From positions 252,730-316,729 of the forward strand of contig CAZICM010000003.1 in assembly GCA_964537685.1 (NCBI GenBank): a DNA stretch of 64,000 nucleotides, written 5' to 3'. The translations under genes were made by a program, and so were the position numbers. The DNA comes from CAZICM01 sp964537685. GTDB taxonomy: Bacteria; Myxococcota_A; Polyangia; Polyangiales; Polyangiaceae. Within the stretch, counting starts at the first letter, position 1, and every line of letters begins with the position of its first letter. The notes beneath the pieces are model-generated. The model saw only the letters and a program-made list of their open reading frames with translations, did no database searches and had not been told where the DNA came from. This document shows, piece after piece, positions 9,672 through 18,719 of the stretch.

Positions 9672-10247
9672 ATGGTGACACCGGAGAAGTGTGCCATTTG
9701 TATCGAAACGCCACGCCTGTGGCTTATGGCTCAAACCCTCGAACATATCGAAGCCGAGCTTCAGGGCCCATCCGCTTTGGAACAAGCCCTCGGTGCAGCC
9801 CTTTCACCCGCTTGGCCTCCAGGCGAATACGATCGCGATGCCCTCTTGTTTTTTCACGCTCGACTCAAGGAGGCATCCCCCGCAGACGCCGGATGGTTTG
9901 GTTATTACGCCATCGCCAAAGGACCCCTCTTTCCCGTGCCCACCGTCATTGGAAGCGGAGGCTTTACGGGACCTCCCGATACCGATGGCCGGGTTGAGAT
10001 TGGATATTCCTTGGTCCCAGAGGCACGGGGGCATGGTTTAGCCACCGAAATGGTGCAAAGTTTAATCAACCATGCCTTTAAACGAGGCGCAACAAGCCTG
10101 ATTGCTCATACAACCCCCGAAAACCGGGCTTCCATCGGCGTGCTTTTACGCTGCGGTTTTCAAGAGGATGGAGCGGGAGACGAAGATGGGTCTGTTCGTT
10201 ATATTATTTTCCCCCACCCAAACCAAAACCATCGTGAAGCGCCCTAA
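9672..10247 (+). CDS. GNAT-family N-acetyltransferase
   Basis: A cytoplasmic acetyl-CoA-dependent transferase of about 191 residues, close to RimJ-type proteins. The acetyl-CoA binding loop is visible as RGHGLATEMVQSLINHAF, preceded by GRVEIGYSLVPEA and followed by the ENRASIGVLLRCGF motif typical of the family. ATG 9672 is chosen because an AGGAG lies about 11 bases upstream; a GTG at 9660 would add four residues. The last 44 bases overlap the 3' end of the convergent lysC gene. The substrate cannot be predicted. Confidence 0.8.
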   Translation: MVTPEKCAICIETPRLWLMAQTLEHIEAELQGPSALEQALGAALSPAWPPGEYDRDALLFFHARLKEASPADAGWFGYYAIAKGPLFPVPTVIGSGGFTGPPDTDGRVEIGYSLVPEARGHGLATEMVQSLINHAFKRGATSLIAHTTPENRASIGVLLRCGFQEDGAGDEDGSVRYIIFPHPNQNHREAP

Positions 10248-11442
10248 CGGCCAGCTCCGCATGCTTGCTTGCCACCAAACAGGATATCTTAATTTCGCTT
10301 GTCGAAATCGCTTGAATATTGATTCCCTCACGCGACAAAAGCTCAAACATCTTCGCCGCCACGCCCGCATGCGAGCGCATGCCCAAGCCTACAATCGATA
10401 CTTTGGTAATGTCTTCATCGTAGCGAACTTCATCGGCCCCAAATTGAGCAAATAAACCGTTCACCACTCCCTTCGCTCTCGCTAAATCCGCCTTCGCCAC
10501 CGTAAACGTTACATCGGTGCGCGGGGGAGCATCTTCACTCGCAGGACGGCTGGGACTTTGGATGATCATGTCTACCGAAATATTTTCCTTCGACAATGCC
10601 CCAAACAGCGCCGCCACAATGCCGGGCTTATCCATGACCCCCACCAACATCACCCGGGCCTCGCCCTTGTCGTAGGCCACGCCCCGCACCGTCACGCTCT
10701 CCAGCGACTCTTCCTCACCTATCACCCATGTGCCCGGGGTATCGTTAAATGATGAACGCACATGAACCGGAACTCCATATTTCATCGCCAACTCCACACT
10801 CCGAATCTGAAGCACCTTCGCCCCCAGCGAGGCCAGCTCCAGCATTTCTTCATAGCTTATCCGCTCTATCTTCCTCGCCGACTCGCATATGTTCGGGTCG
10901 GTTGTGTAGACCCCATCCACATCGGTGTAGATCTCACATACATCCGCCCCAATTGCCGCCGCCACCGCCACCGCGCTGGTATCGCTGCCTCCACGGCCCA
11001 AGGTCGTGATATTTCCTTCTTCATCCACGCCCTGAAATCCAGCCACGACGCAAATTAGCCCGTCCCTCAGCGCCTCGGATAATTTTCCCGCGTCAATCGC
11101 CTTGATCCGGGCCTTGGTATAGGCGCTGTCTGTCAGCACCTTTAATTGATGACCCAAAAAACTTCGGGCCTTCCCGCCCTGCTCCACAATCGCAATGGCC
11201 GTAAGCGCCGCCGATACCTGCTCGCCCGTCGCCGCCAATGCATCCATTTCACGGCGATCGGGCAGCCTCGAAATATCATGAGCGAGCTTTAGCAAACGAT
11301 TGGTCTCGCCTGCCATCGCGCTCACAATCAAGACGACATCATGACCAGCCGCCTGCGTGTGCAGGGCCCGCTTTGCAACTTGCATCATCCGATCGACAGA
11401 ACCGACCGATGTGCCACCAAACTTTTGAACAATCAATGCCAC
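10204..11442 (-). CDS. lysC: Aspartate kinase
   Basis: Phosphorylates aspartate, the first committed step toward lysine, threonine, methionine and isoleucine. The 412-residue length is normal for a monofunctional class with two C-terminal ACT domains. Visible motifs are KFGGTSVGS at the N-terminus, GRGGSDTSAVAVAAA in the catalytic core, TTDPN in the substrate region, and ACT-type segments around residues 270-400 (MDKPGIVAALFGAL; MRSHAGVAAKMFELLSREGINI). It lies 55 bp downstream of ileS on the same strand and may share its transcript. The 3' end overlaps the convergent GNAT gene. Confidence 0.97.
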   Translation of the reverse strand: MALIVQKFGGTSVGSVDRMMQVAKRALHTQAAGHDVVLIVSAMAGETNRLLKLAHDISRLPDRREMDALAATGEQVSAALTAIAIVEQGGKARSFLGHQLKVLTDSAYTKARIKAIDAGKLSEALRDGLICVVAGFQGVDEEGNITTLGRGGSDTSAVAVAAAIGADVCEIYTDVDGVYTTDPNICESARKIERISYEEMLELASLGAKVLQIRSVELAMKYGVPVHVRSSFNDTPGTWVIGEEESLESVTVRGVAYDKGEARVMLVGVMDKPGIVAALFGALSKENISVDMIIQSPSRPASEDAPPRTDVTFTVAKADLARAKGVVNGLFAQFGADEVRYDEDITKVSIVGLGMRSHAGVAAKMFELLSREGINIQAISTSEIKISCLVASKHAELAVRALHDGFGLGGGK

Positions 11443-11497
11443 GGTGCGGCATGCCGCCTAATCAAGCGGCCGTGAGAGGTCAATAGAGAATTTGGTT

Positions 11498-14400
11498 TTA
11501 TGCGTTTCCAAGCCTTTTAATAGCCAATATCAAGTCTTCTCCATCGACGGAAAAGCTTTTGGATTCTGCCCCTTCCAAACGGGCAAGCGCACCCTCGCCG
11601 ATATTCACCCGAAGGGCCAGCGCTTCTTGAATCAGCGCGCTCTTCGAACCTTCCGCAACGCGGCATACCCGCTCCGAACCTTCCACCGCAAGATTAACCC
11701 GCTCGGTAAAGCCTAAGCCCATCTCCTTGCGAACACCTTGAACCCTCGACAAAATCTCGCGGAATAAGCCTTCATCCCGAAGCTCATCCGTCAGCGTCGT
11801 GTGCAGCACAACCACGCCCGCCTTTCCGCCCGCCGCCGCAAAGCCTTCGCTCGCGACAACCGCCACTTCAATCTCTTCCGGCCCAAGCTCGACCGTCTCG
11901 CCCTCGAGCTCAATCGCCGCCTTGCCCTCCGCCGCCAGCGCCGCCCTCAGCGCCCCCGCATCCGCCTTCGCCAGCACTTGCTTTAACACCTGCACCTTCT
12001 TGCCAATCTTCGGCCCAAGCGCCCGGAAATTCGGCTTGAGCACATAACGCACGGCCCCGCCTTCCTCGCCCGACTTTAAAAAGCGCACTTCATGCACATT
12101 CAGCTCGTCCGCAATCAAATCCGAATACACCGAAAGCGCCTTTGCAAATGCCTCGCTCGGCATCACCACATCCACGCGCGAAAGAGGCTGCCGCACTTTT
12201 AGCTTTGCCGCCGTCCGCACCGAAAGCCCAAGCGATACCAGCTCGCGAATCGCCCGCATTTCAGCCGCCAGCGCTTCATCGATGACGCCCTCCGGCACCT
12301 CGGGATACGCCGCCAGATGAACGCTTTCCGGCTGTGAAACAGGCCAAGGCCCGCACACCAGATTCCGGTACATCTCCTCGGCGAAAAATGGCGTAAAAGG
12401 CGCAATCAACTTCGCCAGCGTGACCAGCACTTCGTACAGCGTGAAATAAGCATCGCGCTTGTCGCCATAACCGCTCTGCGAAGGCTCCGCCGGCTGCACA
12501 TCATCGTGATGCGTCGACGCTTCATCCCAGCGCGCCCCCGTCACAGGCGCCCAAAAACGGGAACGGCTCCTGCGCACATACCAATTCGACAGCGCATCGA
12601 CCATATCCACCAATTGGCTCGCCGCATCAAACAGCCGATAATCATCCAAATGAGCCCTCACCTGCCGGACCGTGATCGCCAATTCCGACAAAATCCAGCG
12701 ATCGAGCAGCGACCTCTCGCGCACCGGCCTATATCCCCAGCTTTGGCGCAGCGACGCCGGCGATACATCTGTGGCAAAGGCATTCTCATCGGCGGGTGAA
12801 AAGCCGTCGATCGTCGCGTAAATCACGAAGAACGAATAAACATTGCGCAATTTAATCGCGAACTCTTTTTGATACGCCCGCACATTGGTCAGCGAATGGC
12901 GCGTATTGGTCCACGAAGGCGAAGACGCATAGAAAAACCAGCGGAATGCATCGGCACCCGGCGCGGGCGAGGCCGGATCTTCGATGTATACCCGCTGTTC
13001 CACGGGCAGCTTCAGCACATCATTGGGCATCACATCGTTGGCATTGGGATGCGCATCAAGCCCTAGCTTTTCCAGGTCTTCATCGGCAAGCACCACAATA
13101 CGCCTGGGCATCCCCTTCACCGGCAATAACTCCATCGCCAAAGCCGCCTCTTGCCGATCGCCCCGGTACAACAGCACCTTCGCCGAATCGCCCGAAAAAT
13201 CGAGCCCCTCGTAGTCTTCCCGGGCAATCATCGCAAAACCCGGCCCTTTTGAAGGCATCTTGATATTGCCCTTCGTAAAATCGCCCGGCCGCGCGGCGGC
13301 AAACTCCATGCGCACCCGTTCAAAAATGACCTCGGGCGGCGTGTAATTCCCCTTCGATTTGCTTTCCTTCTTTCCTTCGCGATCGCACACATGCCCGAGC
13401 ACCACACATGTTTTGTACGGATGCGGATACGCGCGCGTAAAGGCCAAACCCATACGCTTTTGGGTTTCCTCATCGAAGACCAAGGTTGAAATCATCAACA
13501 GCGAATAAAACCAGCCCCGGGTCTGATCGATGGCCTCGCTGATAAAATCCGCTGGAAATGCCTGTTCAAACAGCTCTTTCGAACCCGGCAGATGAGGATA
13601 TCCCCACTGCGCGAAAGGCATGCAGCCCGAATCAAACCAGCAATCGATCACCTCGGAAACGCGGCGCATTTGAGCCCCGCATTCTGGACAAGGCAAAACG
13701 ACTTGATCGATCCAAGGCTTGTGAGCGACAAGATGCGGAGACAGCTTTGGATCCGCCTTTTGCGCGGCCTTAAAGGCATCGAAGGCATTGGGATTCAGCG
13801 CTTCAATTTCGGCGACCGACGAAGGCGCAAGCAGATGCTGTTCATCGGCTTGACACACCCAGATATTGAGCGGCGTGCCCCAATAGCGCTCCCTCGACAG
13901 CGCCCAATCCACATTGTTTTGAAGGAAATCGCCAAAGCGGCCCGTCTTGATATGGTCGGGCAGCCAGTGGATGGTTTTGTTGTTTTCAATGGCTTCGCCG
14001 ATACGGCTTGTGGTGCGGATATACCAAGCCGGACGGGCAAATTGGATGAGCGGATCGCTGTCGGCGCGCCAGCAAAACGGATAGTCATGGCGATAGATCT
14101 CCGCATGAAGCAGCCGCCCGCGTTCCTTCAGTTCATGCGTCAAATCCTTATCGCAATCCTTCACCCATCTTCCCTGATAGGCCGGCAATACATCGCTAAA
14201 GGTTCCATCGGACAACACCGCACAAAACAGAGGCAACTGGCCATGCTGCCTTGCCAGCGAACGATGGGCCGAATGATCATCCTCGCCAAAAGCGGGCGCC
14301 ACATGCACAATGCCCGTACCCGCATCGAGCGTCACGAAATTCGCTGCGATCACCGAATGAATAACGGGATGCGCCTTGGCCTGCTCTTCATAGATTGAAA

Positions 14401-15397
14401 AGGGCGGCGCATATTTCAGCCCGATCAGCGCATCACCCTTAGCGGTATGCAGCACGGACAGCGGCCTCTTTAGCTTAAGCTCCAGCGCCTCGCGCAATCC
14501 GGCCGCCACAATCCAGCGCTGATTGTCGCCTGCATCGACCAGCGCATACTCCAAATCGCCCCTCACCGCCGCATACATATTCGAAGGCAAGGTCCAAGGC
14601 GTCGTCGTCCACACACACAAAGAAGCACCGGCCCACGGCGAATCCGGGCTCTCGGCCTGCACGGGAAAAGCCACAAACACGCTGGGATCATCGACACTCT
14701 TATAACCCAAACCGACTTCCGCGCTCGAGAGCGCCGTACCTCCCTGCGCCCACCACCACACAACCTTTTCACCGCGGAACAAAAGCCCTTTTTTCAACAA
14801 CTCGGACAGAGCCCACCACACACTCTCGACATAGGTCTTATGAAAAGTGACATAAGCCTCTTCCAGATCGACCCAGAAGCCGATGCGATCGGTTAATTTT
14901 TCCCAGGCATCGGTATAACGAAAGACGGACTCGATACAGCGGTGAGTAAAAGGCTCGACCCCGAAGCGTTCGATATCGGCTTTACCGTGGATACGCAGTT
15001 CTTTTTCGACCTCGACTTCAACGGGCAATCCATGCGTATCCCAGCCGGCCTTACGCGGCACATCAAAACCGAGCATGGTTTTGTAGCGGGGAAAGACATC
15101 TTTTACCGCGCGGGTAAGCACATGGCCGTTATGCGGCATTCCATTGGCGGTTGGCGGACCTTCATAAAAAACGAACGTACCTTTAGAAGGCCCGGTTCTA
15201 CGGGTATCGGCGCGAAGCGTCTTATGAAAAATACGATTCTCTTTCCAAAACGCGAGAATGCTCGCCTCATTCGCGGGGAAGTTAATTTCTGAGCCCACGG
15301 GAGCGAAGATGGCCGGGGATTCACCGGCGGAGTCCGGGTTATTTGCGGGATGAAACGCGCTGGCGTTCTCGAGAGATGAAAGATCGTCGGAAGACAT
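11498..15397 (-). CDS. ileS: Isoleucyl-tRNA synthetase with a large insert after KMSKS
   Basis: Charges tRNA-Ile. Class I signatures are present: HIGH as PHNGH (about residue 90), WWWAQ, the editing domain with TTTPWTLPSN and GTGIVHVAPAFGEDD, and KMSKS as KESKSKGN (about 677-684). At 1299 residues the protein is longer than usual for bacteria (roughly 930-1050). The extra length includes about 115-120 residues between NYTPPEVIF (about 691) and PGADAFRWFFYASSPSW (about 812), where most family members have a short link. A C-terminal anticodon-binding region follows. The sequence type is closer to the eukaryote-like IleRS class than to the common bacterial one. Confidence 0.95.
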   Translation of the reverse strand: MSSDDLSSLENASAFHPANNPDSAGESPAIFAPVGSEINFPANEASILAFWKENRIFHKTLRADTRRTGPSKGTFVFYEGPPTANGMPHNGHVLTRAVKDVFPRYKTMLGFDVPRKAGWDTHGLPVEVEVEKELRIHGKADIERFGVEPFTHRCIESVFRYTDAWEKLTDRIGFWVDLEEAYVTFHKTYVESVWWALSELLKKGLLFRGEKVVWWWAQGGTALSSAEVGLGYKSVDDPSVFVAFPVQAESPDSPWAGASLCVWTTTPWTLPSNMYAAVRGDLEYALVDAGDNQRWIVAAGLREALELKLKRPLSVLHTAKGDALIGLKYAPPFSIYEEQAKAHPVIHSVIAANFVTLDAGTGIVHVAPAFGEDDHSAHRSLARQHGQLPLFCAVLSDGTFSDVLPAYQGRWVKDCDKDLTHELKERGRLLHAEIYRHDYPFCWRADSDPLIQFARPAWYIRTTSRIGEAIENNKTIHWLPDHIKTGRFGDFLQNNVDWALSRERYWGTPLNIWVCQADEQHLLAPSSVAEIEALNPNAFDAFKAAQKADPKLSPHLVAHKPWIDQVVLPCPECGAQMRRVSEVIDCWFDSGCMPFAQWGYPHLPGSKELFEQAFPADFISEAIDQTRGWFYSLLMISTLVFDEETQKRMGLAFTRAYPHPYKTCVVLGHVCDREGKKESKSKGNYTPPEVIFERVRMEFAAARPGDFTKGNIKMPSKGPGFAMIAREDYEGLDFSGDSAKVLLYRGDRQEAALAMELLPVKGMPRRIVVLADEDLEKLGLDAHPNANDVMPNDVLKLPVEQRVYIEDPASPAPGADAFRWFFYASSPSWTNTRHSLTNVRAYQKEFAIKLRNVYSFFVIYATIDGFSPADENAFATDVSPASLRQSWGYRPVRERSLLDRWILSELAITVRQVRAHLDDYRLFDAASQLVDMVDALSNWYVRRSRSRFWAPVTGARWDEASTHHDDVQPAEPSQSGYGDKRDAYFTLYEVLVTLAKLIAPFTPFFAEEMYRNLVCGPWPVSQPESVHLAAYPEVPEGVIDEALAAEMRAIRELVSLGLSVRTAAKLKVRQPLSRVDVVMPSEAFAKALSVYSDLIADELNVHEVRFLKSGEEGGAVRYVLKPNFRALGPKIGKKVQVLKQVLAKADAGALRAALAAEGKAAIELEGETVELGPEEIEVAVVASEGFAAAGGKAGVVVLHTTLTDELRDEGLFREILSRVQGVRKEMGLGFTERVNLAVEGSERVCRVAEGSKSALIQEALALRVNIGEGALARLEGAESKSFSVDGEDLILAIKRLGNA

Positions 15398-15466
15398 GGG
15401 GCGCTACCTATCAAGGAAGGCGCCGGACGTCGAGACTGTTTAGCAAACGCGTCTTGCCGGTGCCGG

Positions 15467-15625
15467 AGCCTCGTTTGCACCCATCGTTAAGGGACCATTT
15501 GAGCGCTGAAGCCTCGTTTGCATCTATTGTTAAGGGACCATTTTAATACGGGAGCCCCGTCTGCACCTATGGTTAAAGGACCATTTGAGCGCCGAAGCCC
15601 CGTCTGCACCTATCGTGGACGCCCC
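15467..15625. repeat. 43-bp tandem repeat upstream of ileS
   Basis: Four units, the last partial, begin at 15467, 15510, 15553 and 15596, giving an exact 43-bp period. Each starts AGCC(T/C)CGT(T/C)TGCA and the first three carry TTAA(A/G)GGACCATTT. The repeat fills the interval between the divergent ileS start (15397) and the toxin-antitoxin pair (15743). Nothing else is evident between 15626 and 15742. It may affect expression of either side, but that is unproven. Confidence 0.85.
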
Positions 15626-15742
15626 TTCGGCACCTCAAGCTGTCAATTGTTATTGCTTTTTCAGAAACGTTGGGATGGATTAGCCAAAGGTTGTTGGATG
15701 AACTTTCAACGCAGCTAGCACTGGAGCGGAGGCGCGTGACCC

Positions 15743-16057
15743 TTGGTCGATATTCTTGTGCGGATCAAGCGAGCTGTCTTGGTGGGTCGATACGCATTTA
15801 GCGATAAGGCTCGCACAGAGATGGAGGCCGACGGGTTATCCGAGCTTGATGTTGCAGAATCCATTATCAATGCTGTCGCTATCTACAAGCGGCTGCGGTC
15901 ACGCAGCCCGAAGAGGGGTGAGGGCGTCGAGCATCTGTATGTTATTCAGGCAACGAATCTGGAGGGACTTATGATTTATTCAAAAGGCAAGCTAGTTGGA
16001 GCGGGAACCATGCAAGAGACGTTCTACTTCCTCATTTCTTCCAAGAAGGCACTTTAG
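15743..16057 (+). CDS. DUF4258-like putative toxin of a type II toxin-antitoxin pair
   Basis: A 104-residue basic protein with the DUF4258/MqsR-like layout: an N-terminal RYAFSDKARTEMEADGLSE helix region, then DVAESIINA, and a beta-rich C-terminal half (HLYVIQATN, LMIYSKGKLVGAGTM). The family includes predicted ribonuclease toxins. The assignment rests mainly on the partner gene three bases downstream, a YgiT-type zinc-finger protein, which is the usual antitoxin in this pairing. The start is a TTG at 15743; no ATG is available at the N-terminus. Confidence 0.65.
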   Translation: MVDILVRIKRAVLVGRYAFSDKARTEMEADGLSELDVAESIINAVAIYKRLRSRSPKRGEGVEHLYVIQATNLEGLMIYSKGKLVGAGTMQETFYFLISSKKAL

Positions 16058-16060
16058 CTT

Positions 16061-16297
16061 ATGGCCCGGGCCACATTGGAGATTCACGATTGTCCATCCT
16101 GTGGCAGTTCATCTATTCGTGCTGTGACAGCCACATGGACAGGACAATATAAGGGGCAACACTACTCGGTACCGCGCCTTCGCTATTATGAATGCCCAGC
16201 TTGTGGTGAGAGGGTATTCGGTCCCGAGGCGATGCGCCGCATTGAGGCCGCGTCACCTGCCTATTCGAAGAAGCGTAAGCTTCGAAAGGCGGGATAG
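16061..16297 (+). CDS. YgiT/MqsA-type zinc-finger antitoxin
   Basis: A 78-residue protein with two CxxC pairs (DCPSCGSS and ECPACGER) that would bind one zinc, and the spacing typical of the YgiT-type domain. It starts three bases after the DUF4258-like gene, so toxin comes first and antitoxin second, as in mqsRA. It lacks the C-terminal helix-turn-helix DNA-binding domain of full-length MqsA, which makes autoregulation through that domain unlikely. Confidence 0.7.
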   Translation: MARATLEIHDCPSCGSSSIRAVTATWTGQYKGQHYSVPRLRYYECPACGERVFGPEAMRRIEAASPAYSKKRKLRKAG

Positions 16298-16311
16298 CTT
16301 TTGGCGCGCTT

Positions 16312-16959
16312 TCACATGTGCTGCCGCGCGGCAAAAACCAAACGATCCCCAGGACTCCACACATGCAAATCATCCGACCGATAACCCCGAAGCCACAGCT
16401 CCCCCTCGATACGCCGCAAATAAAACCCCTTCGGAAAATCCACCCTGTCGCATAATGGAATAGATACAACCGTCAGCGAACCCGCCGGAGCTTGACCCAA
16501 TCTCGCCGCCTGTCCAATCGATCCTTCAGCCTGATCCATAAACTGCAACCTCAAATGAGGACCTGTCTCCATCGGACATGGAAACAACCCCATCCGCTGA
16601 GCAGCCTCCAAGATTTCTGGCATCACAGCTCCCCCTCCAAAGCCAAGCTGCTCCACCCTGAACGCCACAACCTGAATCGATACCCGCTGTGCCTGCGTCT
16701 CAAATAAGGGACTGCCAAAGAGCTCTTCCGCCGCCGCATTCAGCCGAACCCCCGCATTCCTCAACGAAACCAATAGATCGCCCTTTGGAATCCCTCCAAT
16801 ACAAAACTCTCGGGCCAAAAACGCTTGGATTGACAACGCATCCATCTCGATACCTTGCCCATCAAACCATTCGTTTGTCGCCGTGTCCAGCCCTTTTCCA
16901 CCCCGCAACACCATAGATACTGACCACTTTTCGGCCAGCCGGTGTCCATCTTTGACCAT
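16312..16959 (-). CDS. Conserved small protein, unrecognised
   Basis: The open frame goes up to 17025, but the start is placed at ATG 16959 (MVKDGHRL), where the protein-like sequence begins. About 215 residues, soluble, with no signal peptide. The C-terminal half contains GLFPCPMETGPHLRLQF, GSLTVVSIP and GELWLRGYRSDDLHVWSPGDRLVFA, a pattern I associate with small uncharacterised bacterial proteins. No catalytic motif is visible. It is convergent with the toxin-antitoxin pair (15-bp gap). Confidence 0.45.
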   Translation of the reverse strand: MVKDGHRLAEKWSVSMVLRGGKGLDTATNEWFDGQGIEMDALSIQAFLAREFCIGGIPKGDLLVSLRNAGVRLNAAAEELFGSPLFETQAQRVSIQVVAFRVEQLGFGGGAVMPEILEAAQRMGLFPCPMETGPHLRLQFMDQAEGSIGQAARLGQAPAGSLTVVSIPLCDRVDFPKGFYLRRIEGELWLRGYRSDDLHVWSPGDRLVFAARQHM

Positions 16960-17052
16960 ACCTAAGCCCCCATTTAGGGCTACACTACCATTCCGCGCCC
17001 CCAAGGCGCGGCGACCCAGAAGCATCTTGAAGCATCTTAAGGAGCAGACACC

Positions 17053-17607
17053 ATGAGCGGCGGCTTAAACAGTGCATTCAGAAGGAATGCCCAAACTTTC
17101 ATGACCACGCATCTCTTTAACAGCGACCCCCACAACGCCATGCGCGCGGGCGATGGCATCAGGTTGATCAACTTGGCCATCAGTGGGAATTTAATGGGAA
17201 AGCCTGTCACTGAAGTCCAACCCGGTGCCAACGACCGAAGCAATCGCTCCCACGCCTTTAATGCCTATTTTCTAACGTGGAGACGAGGTGTTGCCAATAC
17301 CTTGCAGCTTGGCGCCGGTGCCGATTATTTCTTTACCCCGGCGCTCACAGGCTGCCGATTGATTATTGGAGCGGGAGCGCAGCCCTTGGTTACCCATGTC
17401 GATGGAGGCCGTTTTAACAACACCCAAATGAACGCGATGTGCAATGTGCGCGCGACAGGAAACAATACGGGGGTGCAGCGCTACTGGGACAATGGTGATT
17501 TTTATGCCAGCGTGGTGGTTGGGGTGAGGGGAAGAGCCGGCTGGACATTTTATGCCCAAAGTTATAATCCCAATTCCAACTTTCCCCTCCAGGTCAATCG
17601 GGTGTAA
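17053..17607 (+). CDS. Hypothetical protein, unrecognised
   Basis: A 184-residue protein starting at an ATG preceded by AAGGAG at suitable distance. It has no signal peptide. The sequence is rich in Asn, Gly and aromatic residues, including AYFLTWRRG, GADYFFTPALTGC, TGVQRYWDNGDFYASVVVGVRG and AGWTFYAQSY, and looks like a compact mixed alpha/beta domain. A GAGADYFFTP segment precedes a Cys. It stands alone between two minus-strand genes. Confidence 0.55.
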   Translation: MSGGLNSAFRRNAQTFMTTHLFNSDPHNAMRAGDGIRLINLAISGNLMGKPVTEVQPGANDRSNRSHAFNAYFLTWRRGVANTLQLGAGADYFFTPALTGCRLIIGAGAQPLVTHVDGGRFNNTQMNAMCNVRATGNNTGVQRYWDNGDFYASVVVGVRGRAGWTFYAQSYNPNSNFPLQVNRV

Positions 17608-17650
17608 AGCCCGCGATAAGATGGCTTATAGATAGCTCCAATACCACTCT

Positions 17651-18670
17651 TTACAAAGGAAGCACGGCCGAACCCGCCGTTCCCTGGGGTGGAGGTGCGA
17701 GCAACCGATCTCCAAGCTGATAAAATCCAATAGGAATCGCCGTCCAGCGCATCAAAATAAGATGCAGCACATAATAAAACAGCGGAACGCCCCCAAACAC
17801 CGCAAGCATACGAAGAGCCCGATGCTCGGAGGGCCTATCCATCCAGGCCAGGGCACACAAGGCGGGTCCGAGCGTCATCAGCAAATAGCAAAGCGAAGGT
17901 GGATACTTTGTGCATTTTAGAAACGAGATCAGGGACATGATCGGCGTAGATCGAAATGACCATGGAGAGGGATCTCCATAGACATTCGAAGCGCGAAGGG
18001 CGAGAAAAGCGGCACACATTGCCAGTCCCAATTTTAGAATCAGCGCCTTCCGCTCGGCCAAAGGCTTTAAGACAACCGGTCCAAAGGCATAGCCCAGCGC
18101 CATCACACCGATCCAAGGCACCAAAGGATAGGCTACAAAAAACCTACGGTTTTCAAAAGGCATCAGCACCCCCTGCTCATGCAGGATGGTCCAGAGCCAA
18201 GAGAAAGAACCTACATCTTTAGCATGAATAAAATCGAGGGCATTATGGCCCAAGACCATAACCGCGCCGACGGTTGCCACGGCCGCGAGAGTAAGCTCGA
18301 GAAGAATCATCCAAGCGCCGCGGCTGAGGAGGAATGTAAAGAGTTCGCCGCGCGGATGTTTTTGACCATAAAGGAACGCACTTGTACCGGCCAAGAAGAC
18401 AAAGACGGGAGCGCAGAAGTGAGTAATCCAGCGAGTAAAGAAGAGGGAAGGGGTTGTGGTTGCGAGGTCTTCAGGACGAACCCGAAAGCCATCGGCATAG
18501 AAATCGCGGGCATGGTCGAGAGCCATCAAGATCATGACGGAGCCGCGGAGGGCATCGATGGCGATGTTTCGTGTTGTTTGTGGATTGGGGGTATGGGAAT
18601 TGGGTTCATGGGAGGCAGACGGGTGGTGATGACTCGCCGGGCGACGGGTTACAGCACGCACTCCGCGCAT
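17651..18670 (-). CDS. DUF1624-like membrane acyltransferase
   Basis: Multi-pass membrane protein of about 339 residues, resembling the catalytic region of heparan-alpha-glucosaminide N-acetyltransferases (DUF1624). The typical opening is present: RNIAIDALRGSVMILMALDHARDF, with the His of the LDHARDF motif, then ITHFCAPVFVFLAGTSAFLYG. Eight to ten hydrophobic segments follow. The role is probably transmembrane acetyl transfer to a sugar or lipid; the substrate is unknown. The frame is open to 18730, overlapping the upstream rpn-like stop by 11 bases, so the exact start is uncertain. Confidence 0.7.
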   Translation of the reverse strand: MRGVRAVTRRPASHHHPSASHEPNSHTPNPQTTRNIAIDALRGSVMILMALDHARDFYADGFRVRPEDLATTTPSLFFTRWITHFCAPVFVFLAGTSAFLYGQKHPRGELFTFLLSRGAWMILLELTLAAVATVGAVMVLGHNALDFIHAKDVGSFSWLWTILHEQGVLMPFENRRFFVAYPLVPWIGVMALGYAFGPVVLKPLAERKALILKLGLAMCAAFLALRASNVYGDPSPWSFRSTPIMSLISFLKCTKYPPSLCYLLMTLGPALCALAWMDRPSEHRALRMLAVFGGVPLFYYVLHLILMRWTAIPIGFYQLGDRLLAPPPQGTAGSAVLPL

Positions 18671-18719
18671 GTTTAGGGGTTGCGGGGATGAGGGGGTAGG
18701 GCGGCCTGGAGAATTGAAT

